Assembly: GCA_964642445.1 (NCBI GenBank)
Contig: CAZXQZ010000001.1
Coordinates: 1-64,000 of the forward strand
Direction of reading: 5' to 3'
Source of the DNA: SSC4 sp964642445
Lineage (GTDB): Bacteria; Chloroflexota; Anaerolineae; SSC4; Amarolineaceae
DNA: 64,000 nt
A program made the position numbers and the translations under genes. The notes beneath the pieces were generated by a model. That model was not told the DNA's origin. It saw nothing but the letters and a program-made list of their open reading frames with translations, and ran no database searches. The stretch's first letter is position 1; every line of letters starts with the position of its first letter. Below are positions 24,290 through 33,066 of the stretch, one piece after another.

Positions 24290-26285
24290 GCCGGTCGCCG
24301 GCGCGTTCATCCGTTATGCCGGGCCTGTCCAATGGCAAGCCGCCGCGCTGAGCCAGCAGGTCTTTTTCGACGCGGCGGCCGGCGCTTTGCGATTGGGTGA
24401 TGCCAACGCCACCGCCATCCAGCCCAGCGAACCGGGCGGCACCTTCGGCGGGCTGACCCGGCCCACCGGTCTGGCCGTCGGACCGGACGGGCGTCTCTTC
24501 CTGGCCGACCCCACGGCGCACGTCATCCTGACCTACACTGTGGCCCAAGCCGCTTTCACACCGCTGTGGCCCGCGCGCGACGAGGATCCGCCGGACGGTT
24601 ACACCCTGCGTGGCCCGCGCGGCGTCGCCATCAGCCGCGACGGTGACCTGGTCGTAGCCGACACCGGCCATGCGCGCGTCATCGTCTACACCTGGCCCGG
24701 CCTGGCGGTGCGCCACATCATCGAGCTGCCGAACGGCGAGCCGTGGGACCTGGCGTACGATGCGCACGGCCGGCTGTATGTGGCCAACGCGGCGGGCGGA
24801 CGGGTGTGGCGTTTCGATCGGCTGTGGCGGCCCGATGTGGCCTACGCCGGCGGTCAGGGTGTGCTGGCCGGCCCGCGCCACCTCGCGGTGGACAGTGCCG
24901 ACCGGGTGCTGGTCCTCGACACCGTGCTGCGCGCCATCGTCGAGCTGGACGAGGACGGTGAACCGGCTGCCGTAGAGAGTCAGCGTACCGTGTTGGAGGC
25001 CAACGGCGCACCGCTGCCGGCACTGGACCCACCGCGGCATGCCCGTACCTTCCCACCGCCGCTGCGCGTGGACGGGCCGGATCTCTGGCTGCCGCAAGAT
25101 GCGCGCCCCAACTGTCCAGCGCTGCCCCTTACCGGGTTAACGGTGGACCGCCGCGGGCGGCTGGCCGGCACCGGCCTCCTGCTGCTGGCCCGGCCGGCCA
25201 CAGTACGCTACCCACGCACCGGTCGTTACATCACGGTGGCCCTGGACAGTGAAATCGTCAACTGCGCCTGGCACCGCCTGGTGCTCGATGCCAGCGTCCC
25301 CACCGGCACCAGCCTGACGGTGCGCACCTTCACAGCCTCCAGCGCCCTGGAGCCGGCGCGCATTCTTGAGCTTTCCGACAGCCGCTGGTCGCGCCCACTG
25401 CGCATCACCGAACACGACTGGCCCGAAGTGCTGATCCAGAGTCCGCCGGGTCGCTGTCTGTGGGTGCGCCTCGATCTGACCAGCACCGGCGACGCCACGC
25501 CCCTGGTGCGCGCCATGACGCTGTACGCGCCGCGGCAGTCGTCCCTGGCCTATCTGCCACCGGTCTTTCGCGAAGACGCGGTCAGTGCCGATTTCCTCGA
25601 TCGGTTTTTGAGTTACACCGACACGATCTACGACGAGATCGAGAGCCAGATCGAACGGTTCACTGGCTATCTCGATCCCGACGGCGTGCCGGCCGGTGAG
25701 TTCCTGGCCTGGCTGGGGAGCTGGCTCGACATCCGTTTTTTGGCCGAGTGGCCGGACGCAACGCGGCGCGAATTCGTGCGCCGGGCGATCGTGTTGCACA
25801 AAAAGCGCGGCACGGTCGCCGGTTTACAGGCCGTTTTGCGTCTGCACGCGAATCTAACGTTCCCGCACCCGGTGATCGTCGAGCATTTTCGCTTGCGCAA
25901 CTACGTGCAGAACCGGGAACCCGGCACGTCCGACCTGGTCGACGGCCAGCCGTACCTGGCCGGGCTGCCGCTGCTGCCGGGGTCGTCAACCATGGCGCAT
26001 CATTTTACGGTCGTCGTGCCGGCACCGGTCGTGCCGGATAACGCCGCGCAGGTAACGTTTAGCCGTCTGATCACAGAATTGAAACCGGCGCACACCGACT
26101 TCGTGCTGCGGATCGTGCAGCCCGGCGTGCGCATCGGCTGCCAGTCGACGGTCGGTATCGATGCACTGATCGGGCCGTACCCATCGGCCGCGGTGGGTGA
26201 GATGCGGCTGGCTGGCAGCAGTGCGCTGGCCGCGCCGCCGCCCACCGGACTGCGTGTTGGGCACCGGCATTTGAGCCTGGGATAG
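24273..26285 (+). CDS. eCIS tail protein I-like protein with N-terminal NHL-type propeller (Afp12/Pvc12-like)
   Basis: This 670-aa protein is composite. Residues about 55-245 contain repeats of NHL/beta-propeller type (PTGLAVGPDGRLFLADP, PRGVAISRDGDLVVADTGHARVIVY, PWDLAYDAHGRLYVANAAGGRVWRF, PRHLAVDSADRVLVLDT). Residues about 423-575 match phage tail protein I (SLAYLPPVFREDAVSADFLDRFLSYTDTIYDEIE, GEFLAWLGSWLDIRFLAEWP, ATRREFVRRAIVLHKKRGTVAGLQAVL). Tail protein I joins the baseplate to fibres. The propeller is an add-on that could bind ligands or fibre proteins. It begins inside the end of the J gene, so translation is coupled. Confidence 0.85.
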   Translation: MTPTVRPVAGAFIRYAGPVQWQAAALSQQVFFDAAAGALRLGDANATAIQPSEPGGTFGGLTRPTGLAVGPDGRLFLADPTAHVILTYTVAQAAFTPLWPARDEDPPDGYTLRGPRGVAISRDGDLVVADTGHARVIVYTWPGLAVRHIIELPNGEPWDLAYDAHGRLYVANAAGGRVWRFDRLWRPDVAYAGGQGVLAGPRHLAVDSADRVLVLDTVLRAIVELDEDGEPAAVESQRTVLEANGAPLPALDPPRHARTFPPPLRVDGPDLWLPQDARPNCPALPLTGLTVDRRGRLAGTGLLLLARPATVRYPRTGRYITVALDSEIVNCAWHRLVLDASVPTGTSLTVRTFTASSALEPARILELSDSRWSRPLRITEHDWPEVLIQSPPGRCLWVRLDLTSTGDATPLVRAMTLYAPRQSSLAYLPPVFREDAVSADFLDRFLSYTDTIYDEIESQIERFTGYLDPDGVPAGEFLAWLGSWLDIRFLAEWPDATRREFVRRAIVLHKKRGTVAGLQAVLRLHANLTFPHPVIVEHFRLRNYVQNREPGTSDLVDGQPYLAGLPLLPGSSTMAHHFTVVVPAPVVPDNAAQVTFSRLITELKPAHTDFVLRIVQPGVRIGCQSTVGIDALIGPYPSAAVGEMRLAGSSALAAPPPTGLRVGHRHLSLG

Positions 26286-26381
26286 ACGGCTGTAACAATG
26301 CGCACGCGAAGCCGCGAAGATCGCGAAGATAATTAGGGATTAATTGTGCGCATCGCACACGAGCACATCAAGGAGTGACGT

Positions 26382-29009
26382 ATGAGTAATCAGAGCCCAA
26401 CCTGTATTCCCTGCGGCGTCCAGACCTTCCGCCGCAACACCTACTTCAACGGCAAACTGCTGACCGAACGCGATTTCAGCACCGAACAGGCCTACATGGT
26501 CGGCAAGGACCGGCTGCACAACAGCCTGCTGCACGGGTTGGGCACGGTGTGTGGCCTCAAGGTCGTGGCCCATCCCAACCCGGAATGCCGCGACGAGTAC
26601 GTCATCCTCCAGCCCGGTGTGGCACTCGACTGCTGCGGGCGCGAGATCATCGTGACGCAGGAGCAGCTGGTGACGCTGGCCGACGCCGTGCTGCCCGAAG
26701 GGGGTGAGGCGCAGGACCTTTTCGTCAGCCTGTGTTACGCCGAAACCCTGGAGGAGAAAATCCCGGTCATCCTGCCCGACTGCGACTGTGCTGACGGCAA
26801 CCAGGCCTACAACCGCATCCGCGAGGGCTTTCGCGTCAGCCTCTTCTACCAGCCGGCCGGCACGCGGCCCCCGGTGCGGCCCCCACTGCGTGCCCGTCTC
26901 GATTGGCAGCACACTCTGACCCTGGCCGGTCAGAGCCCACGCGCCGTCGCCGTAGACGAACAGACGCAGCAGCTCTACGTGGCCGCACAAGCCATTGCGC
27001 CCGGTGAAGGTGAAGCGGAAAACGAGCTGGCCGCCCGCCTCTACGTCTATCGCACCGATACACACGACCTGGTCACCGCCGTGGATGGCGGTATCGATCC
27101 CAGCGACGTGGTCACTGCCCTTTTGGGCGATCGCATCTACCTGGCCACGCACATGGCGGAGAATGGTAACCCCGCCGGTCCGGTGCTGGCCTTTTTCAAA
27201 GAAGACCAGATTCGGGCCCAGCCGGCACCGCTCAAGACGCTGGCCCTGCCTGGTGTGGCGCGCCTGGTTGTGGCGCCGCTGACCGGGGCACTCCTGGTCC
27301 TGATTCTGGACGATGGCGCCGGTCACGCACGCCTGGTGCGCTACGCCGACGATGCCATCACCGACTGGCTGAACGGCGTCGCGGCGGACCTGACACCCGG
27401 CAACAGCCTCGATTTTGATGCCGCCTTCGACGGAGGCGCCGGCGCGACGATGCTGGCCATCACGGCCGATGGCAAATTCCTGTTCATCGCCGACACCACC
27501 CAGGGTCGGGTGCGCGTCGTCGATATTGCGGCCTTTGCCGAGGTAGCACCGGCCCTGGATGCGCCCGGCCAACCACAGGCCATTGGCACCAGCCTGGACA
27601 GCAGGTTCCTGACCGTGCTGTGGTCCGGCACCGGCTCGAATTCGGGCCAGGCGTTCATCACACGCTATGAGCTGGATACCTCGCTCGGTTTCCTGCGGCT
27701 GCTGCCCGAAGGGCGCGGTGCGCAGTGGCCGGCGTTGGTGCAAGACCTGGCGATGGCACCCAACGAGCGCTGGGCCTATGTCCTGCAAACGTCGGCCGAG
27801 GGCCAGACCCAGGTGCAGGCCATCGATCTCTTCGAAGCCGGCAAACCGGGCAGCACCCCGGTCGATGCACGCGGCACGCACGAGGCGATCTCCGGCAGCG
27901 GTCGTTACCAGCGGCTGGCCCTCCTGGGTGGCCGACTCTACGTGGCCGCCGACGACGAAGCCACCGCCGTGCAGCCCGAACGCGGCCTGGTGGCCGTGTT
28001 GGGGGTGGAAGAGGCCGCATGTGACGATCTCTTCGTGCAGGCGCTGGACGGCTGCCCGGCCTGCGGTGAGACCGACGACCACTGCGTCGTCCTGGCCCAC
28101 GTTGCCAACTATGTCCCTGGAATGGCCGTACAAGATGCCGACCAGGCCGCTCCCGGCGAAGCCTTCATCGACAACCTGACCCACCGGCCCCTGGTGCCCA
28201 GCACCAACAACATCGTCGACGTCATCCGCTGCCTGCTGGACCAGGGTCTGGCCGAAGGTAAACCAGGGCCGCGCGGCCCCGCCGGCGAGCAGGGCCTGCA
28301 AGGCGAGCAAGGGGAGCAGGGTGAGAAGGGAGACAAAGGCGAGCAAGGGGATAGGGGGGACAAAGGCGACCAAGGGGACAAGGGTGATCAAGGGGATAAA
28401 GGAGATAAAGGAGATAAGGGCGATAAGGGTGACAAGGGTGATCCGGGAGATCCCGGCCCGATCGACGACCCGCTGCTCACCCACATCACCAACTTGAGTT
28501 GGATTCACGACGACGAGGGAGACCTGTTCCCCAATTTGGACCTGTTCTTCCAGTTCAGCCGCGAACTTGGTTTTGTGATTCTGTTCGACAACGAAGTGCT
28601 CATGAATACGGTCTACCGCCTGCGTGGTGAGACCACGCGCAGCGAGGTATTCCAGGTGTACCTGCGCCATCCGTCGGAGAGTGGTCTGTGCGAATGCCTG
28701 GTGCCCGGCGCGGTGTACGAACCGGTGGACATCACAGGGATCGACGGTGATGGCCGCATCATCGATGTGGTACCGCTCGATCCGGCCACCGACAGAGCCA
28801 AGGCCGTACGCCTGCGGCTCTTCCAGGTACCGCAGGTGCCAATGCCATTTGTGCTGCGGGTGGTGCTGCGGGCCGACTTTGTGCTCGATGCCAACGAAAA
28901 GGCAGTCGATGGTAATCACATCGGCGGATTGGTACCGCGGCGGCCGTCGGGTAACGGACGCCAGGGCGGATTGTTCGAGAGCTGGTTCCAAGTCGGCAAA
29001 CCGGGTTAA
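26382..29009 (+). CDS. eCIS fibre/adhesin: propeller-like body, collagen-like stalk, C-terminal tip
   Basis: The 875-aa protein has four regions. Residues 1-130 form an attachment domain (RNTYFNGKLLTERDFSTEQAYM, LHGLGTVCGLKVV, VILQPGVALDCCGREIIV) shared with the next gene product. Residues about 165-560 contain WD/NHL-like repeats (RAVAVDEQTQQLYVAA, ITADGKFLFIADTTQGRVRVVDI). Residues about 625-693 are 22 or so Gly-X-Y collagen-like triplets, mostly G-D-K, G-E-Q and G-D-Q. The last 180 residues form a globular tip. Collagen-like stalks trimerise, so this is probably a receptor-binding fibre in the Afp13 role. A start-proximal AAGGAG is present. Confidence 0.75.
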   Translation: MSNQSPTCIPCGVQTFRRNTYFNGKLLTERDFSTEQAYMVGKDRLHNSLLHGLGTVCGLKVVAHPNPECRDEYVILQPGVALDCCGREIIVTQEQLVTLADAVLPEGGEAQDLFVSLCYAETLEEKIPVILPDCDCADGNQAYNRIREGFRVSLFYQPAGTRPPVRPPLRARLDWQHTLTLAGQSPRAVAVDEQTQQLYVAAQAIAPGEGEAENELAARLYVYRTDTHDLVTAVDGGIDPSDVVTALLGDRIYLATHMAENGNPAGPVLAFFKEDQIRAQPAPLKTLALPGVARLVVAPLTGALLVLILDDGAGHARLVRYADDAITDWLNGVAADLTPGNSLDFDAAFDGGAGATMLAITADGKFLFIADTTQGRVRVVDIAAFAEVAPALDAPGQPQAIGTSLDSRFLTVLWSGTGSNSGQAFITRYELDTSLGFLRLLPEGRGAQWPALVQDLAMAPNERWAYVLQTSAEGQTQVQAIDLFEAGKPGSTPVDARGTHEAISGSGRYQRLALLGGRLYVAADDEATAVQPERGLVAVLGVEEAACDDLFVQALDGCPACGETDDHCVVLAHVANYVPGMAVQDADQAAPGEAFIDNLTHRPLVPSTNNIVDVIRCLLDQGLAEGKPGPRGPAGEQGLQGEQGEQGEKGDKGEQGDRGDKGDQGDKGDQGDKGDKGDKGDKGDKGDPGDPGPIDDPLLTHITNLSWIHDDEGDLFPNLDLFFQFSRELGFVILFDNEVLMNTVYRLRGETTRSEVFQVYLRHPSESGLCECLVPGAVYEPVDITGIDGDGRIIDVVPLDPATDRAKAVRLRLFQVPQVPMPFVLRVVLRADFVLDANEKAVDGNHIGGLVPRRPSGNGRQGGLFESWFQVGKPG

Positions 29010-29021
29010 AGGAGCATGACC

Positions 29022-31481
29022 ATGCCCACACATCAGACGGGCCTGCTCAGGCCGCTCTACTTCGATCGCCAACAGCTCACTGCCGCCGACCTGACCGCCG
29101 GTCAGGATTATCTACGCGCACGCCTGCGCCGCCACAACCGTCACCTGCACGGCTGGGGTGTCGTCTGTGGCATCGGCGTTACCGCGCAGCTGCCGTGGCA
29201 CGTCCAGGTGAGTGCCGGTTTTGCCCTCACGCCGCAGGGTGATGAAATCGAGATTCCCGCGGGAGCCGCGTTGTTCGACATCCAGGATGCCGTAACGGCC
29301 TGCCTGAAGCTGCCGCCACCCTGCCCGGACCCGCAAGACTTCACCGTGCGCGACGTCAAAATCGTACGCGCCAATCTCGATCCGGTCGGCAAGGACATCG
29401 ATGGCGACTACAACCGGGAATGGGTCGAGATTGAGGTCAAACGTCCGCTGAGCCTGGCGGGTTACACCCTCCAGCACACCATCAACCCCGGCACACCGCA
29501 GCAGGCCTTTGCCGTGTACTACGTCTTCGACGAAACCACCCAATTTGCCAAAGACATGCTGATTCGCATTCATTCCGGTGCCCAGGCGCAGCACCCAAGC
29601 CCGGAGCCCAACATCGTGCACCGCTACGTCGCCCGAAGCGGGCAGGTCGGCAACTGGCGGTTGAACAACCTGGAGGACACCTTCCGCATTCTGGATGCCA
29701 CCGCGCGCGTCGTCGACGAGCGCCGCTTGCAGCGTCCGGTCGTTTACCTGGTGGCGTATCCCGACGAATCCAACACCTGCGCCCAGCCCAAACTGCCGCC
29801 GGCCTGCCAGCCGGCCGGCGGTGAATACGCCTGGAGCCGGGCACGTGAAGGGGTGCGCTTCGATGTCGTGTGCACCCTGCCCGCTTCGCACCAGGTGACG
29901 ATGACGTGCGGCCAGCTGGAGGAGATCGTCTGCGGCCGCGCGCACACCCCCTGCCCACCTGACTTTGGTGCCAACGACAACGGCGTCGTCCTGGCCTCCA
30001 TCACCGTGGGTGACAACGGCATCATCGAGGTCGATGAGTTCAGCGACCGCCGGCGCCTGCTGAGTGAGTCGCTGCTCCTGGCCTACCTGCGCTGCCAGTG
30101 TGCGCCGCCGCCACCACCGCTGCACGCCGACTTCACAGCCGAACCGCTGCGTGGTACTGCGCCCTTGAACGTGCAGTTCACCGACACCTCGACCGGTGAC
30201 ATCGAAAGCTGGACCTGGCAGTTTGGTGATGGCAGCGGCAGCGCGGCCCGCCACCCGGCGCACGTCTACCAGCAGCCGGGTGTGTACGACGTCAGCCTCA
30301 CCATCACCGGCCGCGGCGGACTGAGCGATACGGCGACCCGTGAAGCCTACATCACCGTACGCGGCGCATTTTCACCGTGCGCTGACAGAATCCTGGAGCG
30401 CGGCCGCCTGGTCGTTGGTACCCCCAACCTGGATGCCTGGCCGTTCTTCGCCGCGAACCGGCGCAGCTTTGTACCCGACCTGCTCATGGCCCTCAGCCAG
30501 CGCCTCTTTGGCGCACCGCTGCCGGTCGAGGTGGCCGAGTTGAGCGTGGACGCCTGGCGCACCGCGCTGGCCGCCGGCCAGGTCCCGGTCGATCTGTTTT
30601 TGCCACTCGGCCGGGTTCAGGACAGCAGCGACGATCTGTGGACCCGCCCCTTTTTCATCGATGGCATCCGCCTGCTGATCGAGACCGACACCTGGCAGCA
30701 GCTGGGCATCGACCCGCGGGCCCTTGACACGTTTCCGCAGTGGATCGACGTGCTGCGTGGCCGCGACCTGGTGCTGGGCTTGTACAGCGACCTCGCGCGC
30801 ACGCTGCAGATCGTCCTGCAAGGGTTGAACCTCGATTTACAGGGCGTGCGCGTCGAGACCTTTGCCCGCAGCGAGGGCACACCGGTCCAGATCCTGGCCC
30901 GCGGCGGGGTCCACGCCTTTGCGGGTGACTGGATCGAGCTGCTGTCCTTCGTCGAACAGACGGGTGCACCCGCTCGCCACCGTGCATTCCCGGTGGTCGG
31001 TCCAATCTGGTCGGCCACCGTACGCGGGCGTGCGTTTGGCCGGCAGGTCTATGCCATGGCGGTGGCGCCTGCCTGCCTGGGGCTGCGTGATGAGATCAGC
31101 AACGTTCTGCAAGATGCCATCCAGGCCGGCCAGTACCTGGACCTGTACCGGGAATCGTTCCCGGCGGCACCACCGTGGACGATGGCCGAGCTGCTGGCGG
31201 CCAGCGGGCCAACCCTCCTGCCCGGCATTGCACTGGAGAGCGAGTCATCGTTCGTACCCGATCCCCTTCGGCACGACCTGGTGCGCGGGGCCAACGAGCC
31301 GGTCGAAACGATCAAGGGACTGGGGCCGGCGCGCGGCCGCCGCCTGCGCAGCGCCGGTATCCGCAGCGTGCTCGAGCTGGCGACACTGCCGACGGCACGC
31401 ATCGCCGAGCTGAGCGGGGTGCCGCGGGCAACAGCCGCCGACTGGCAGCGCCAGGCAGTGGCCTGGATGACACGGGTGTAG
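29022..31481 (+). CDS. eCIS adhesin with PKD domain, SBP_bac_3-like domain and C-terminal HhH motif
   Basis: This 819-aa protein starts with the same attachment domain as the previous gene (RPLYFDRQQLTAADLTAGQDYL, LHGWGVVCGIGVTA, VSAGFALTPQGDEIEIP). A PKD domain spans about 365-446 (GTAPLNVQFTDTSTGDIESWTWQFGDG, HVYQQPGVYDVSLTI). Residues about 449-720 look like a family 3 extracellular solute-binding protein (CADRILERGRLVVGTPNLDAWPF, VDLFLPLGRVQ, DLVLGLYSDLARTLQ). The last 60 hold a helix-hairpin-helix-like segment (IKGLGPARGRRLRSAGIRSVLELATL). AAAGGAG is seven bases from the ATG at 29022. Its role may be surface recognition of a small ligand or of a host; the SBP call is moderate. Confidence 0.65.
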   Translation: MPTHQTGLLRPLYFDRQQLTAADLTAGQDYLRARLRRHNRHLHGWGVVCGIGVTAQLPWHVQVSAGFALTPQGDEIEIPAGAALFDIQDAVTACLKLPPPCPDPQDFTVRDVKIVRANLDPVGKDIDGDYNREWVEIEVKRPLSLAGYTLQHTINPGTPQQAFAVYYVFDETTQFAKDMLIRIHSGAQAQHPSPEPNIVHRYVARSGQVGNWRLNNLEDTFRILDATARVVDERRLQRPVVYLVAYPDESNTCAQPKLPPACQPAGGEYAWSRAREGVRFDVVCTLPASHQVTMTCGQLEEIVCGRAHTPCPPDFGANDNGVVLASITVGDNGIIEVDEFSDRRRLLSESLLLAYLRCQCAPPPPPLHADFTAEPLRGTAPLNVQFTDTSTGDIESWTWQFGDGSGSAARHPAHVYQQPGVYDVSLTITGRGGLSDTATREAYITVRGAFSPCADRILERGRLVVGTPNLDAWPFFAANRRSFVPDLLMALSQRLFGAPLPVEVAELSVDAWRTALAAGQVPVDLFLPLGRVQDSSDDLWTRPFFIDGIRLLIETDTWQQLGIDPRALDTFPQWIDVLRGRDLVLGLYSDLARTLQIVLQGLNLDLQGVRVETFARSEGTPVQILARGGVHAFAGDWIELLSFVEQTGAPARHRAFPVVGPIWSATVRGRAFGRQVYAMAVAPACLGLRDEISNVLQDAIQAGQYLDLYRESFPAAPPWTMAELLAASGPTLLPGIALESESSFVPDPLRHDLVRGANEPVETIKGLGPARGRRLRSAGIRSVLELATLPTARIAELSGVPRATAADWQRQAVAWMTRV

Positions 31482-31493
31482 CAGGTCGCGACC

Positions 31494-33062
31494 ATGCTCA
31501 CCATCGCCCACTTCCAGGCCAACTACGCGATCCCGCACGGCACACCCGACCGCGGTGCGGTGCCGGCGCGCCTGGACCGGCTGGCACGTGAGCGGCTGCC
31601 GGGCGTGGTGGCATCGCACCTGGTGGCCAGCCCCGCCGATGCGGAAGCGGTCTACCGCATCCGCCACCTGGAGATCGATCTGTGGCTGGATGCCCTGGTG
31701 CGGGTCGATGGTGACATCGCCGAGCGCTGGGGCCGCCTGCTGGTGCAGGCGCTGACCTACACGCTGCTCTACGGCCCGCCCGGCCAGGTGATGCGTTACG
31801 ACAACCACGCCCACTTCATCGCCAGTTTCCTGGGCGACCTGTTGGCGGGACAGGCGTGGTCGCGCTGGATGTACGCCGAATTTGCACCGCTGCGTGACCT
31901 GCCCACGGGGCGCGTGGCCGCGTACCTCCTGGGCGCGCGACCAGCTCTTCTGGCACCCGTGGCCGAGCGGCTGGCGCAGCACAACCAGCTCGAACCGCTG
32001 ATCCAGCAGCTGCAGCCAGAGGACGTCAGTCTGATCTGGGAAAACGGCCTGGGACTGGGCGACCTGCCGGCGATAGCCGATCCGGGCGCCATCGAGGATG
32101 TCCTGACGGTGGCGCAGCAGGTGGCCCTGGAATCGGGGGAGCGGCCGGCGGTGGCCCGCAATACGCTGCGTCTGTACCTGGCCGTGCTCCTGGCGCGGCG
32201 CCGCACACTGGGTCTGGCGGCGGCGACAGTTTGTTATCACCTGGCCCTACTCAATGCCGCCGCAACCGTGCTGCCGGCACCAGCCGTGTGGTCGGCCCTG
32301 GTCGCGGGTGAAATTGCCACGGCAGGTCCCCTGGCCGCCGTGTTGGCCAGGCTGGAAGGGCGCCTGCCGGCAGCTGCGGCCTGGTTGACCACTATCCTGA
32401 CCTCGGCGCAGGGCCGCGCCTACCTGGCGCAGCTGGTGCCGGTGGTCATGCCCACTGCTTCACAGGTTGTGCAGGCCAGGACAGCCCAGCCGCGACCGGA
32501 GCAGGTCACGACGGCGTTTGCCGGGCTGGCATTTTTGCTGCCAGAGGTGCGCGAGCTGGGGCTGCACGAGTTTCTCGGTCCGGCGGGCCTGTACCAGCTG
32601 CTGCTGGCGGCGGTTGGTCAGGCCTACCGGCCGTTGGCCTGGAGCGATGCCGGACCGTTGTGGCTGGCGGGTCTGCCGGTGTCCGCCGCTGAAAAGGCCC
32701 GCACCGAACCAGTGAGTTGGCCGGTACCGGATCAGCTGAGTTCACCGCAGACGGCGGCGCTGAATCTAAAACTGCCAGCCGAACCAGCGCCGGGCAGCGA
32801 TCCGGCCGCAGCGTGGGCCGGGCTGCTGCTGCGGCGCTTTGCCGCCGGTTTGCGTGGTTTTGCCGACAGCAGTCCAGCCTATCTACTGAAGCAGTTCATC
32901 CACCTGCCGGGGCGCATCCAGCGTACTGCTGAGACGATCGAGGTGTGGTGCAGCCGGGCGCCTTTGGGCATTGTGCTGCACATGGCCGGGTGCGCGGGCG
33001 ACCAGGGACCGATGCCCTGGCTGGACGACCGCCGCCTCGTGATTCATTTGCCAGAAGGGTAA
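31494..33062 (+). CDS. Contractile injection system tape-measure-like protein (Afp14 role)
   Basis: This 522-aa helix-rich protein has the two signatures I associate with the CIS tape-measure family. The N-terminus is YRIRHLEIDLWLDALVRVDG followed by a long helix. The C-terminus is FIHLPGRIQRTAETIEVWCS, then GIVLHMAG and PMPWLDDRRLVIHL. The middle is Ala/Leu-rich helix. The length fits a short contractile particle, though the length-to-sheath relation cannot be checked here. It lies directly before the AAA+ ATPase gene (four bp), which is the usual neighbour of the tape measure in eCIS loci. Family call is based on end motifs and position. Confidence 0.65.
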   Translation: MLTIAHFQANYAIPHGTPDRGAVPARLDRLARERLPGVVASHLVASPADAEAVYRIRHLEIDLWLDALVRVDGDIAERWGRLLVQALTYTLLYGPPGQVMRYDNHAHFIASFLGDLLAGQAWSRWMYAEFAPLRDLPTGRVAAYLLGARPALLAPVAERLAQHNQLEPLIQQLQPEDVSLIWENGLGLGDLPAIADPGAIEDVLTVAQQVALESGERPAVARNTLRLYLAVLLARRRTLGLAAATVCYHLALLNAAATVLPAPAVWSALVAGEIATAGPLAAVLARLEGRLPAAAAWLTTILTSAQGRAYLAQLVPVVMPTASQVVQARTAQPRPEQVTTAFAGLAFLLPEVRELGLHEFLGPAGLYQLLLAAVGQAYRPLAWSDAGPLWLAGLPVSAAEKARTEPVSWPVPDQLSSPQTAALNLKLPAEPAPGSDPAAAWAGLLLRRFAAGLRGFADSSPAYLLKQFIHLPGRIQRTAETIEVWCSRAPLGIVLHMAGCAGDQGPMPWLDDRRLVIHLPEG

Positions 33063-33066
33063 TGCC

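Noticed and set aside
28258..28460. Possible CRISPR or satellite DNA
   Set aside because: The repetition is the codon pattern of Gly-X-Y collagen-like triplets in one frame.
26340..29072. Open frame of 910 codons on the minus strand, opposite the collagen-like fibre gene
   Set aside because: It is the antisense shadow of a GC-rich gene. The plus-strand product has clear domains and motifs, while the minus-strand translation is low complexity without any recognisable family.
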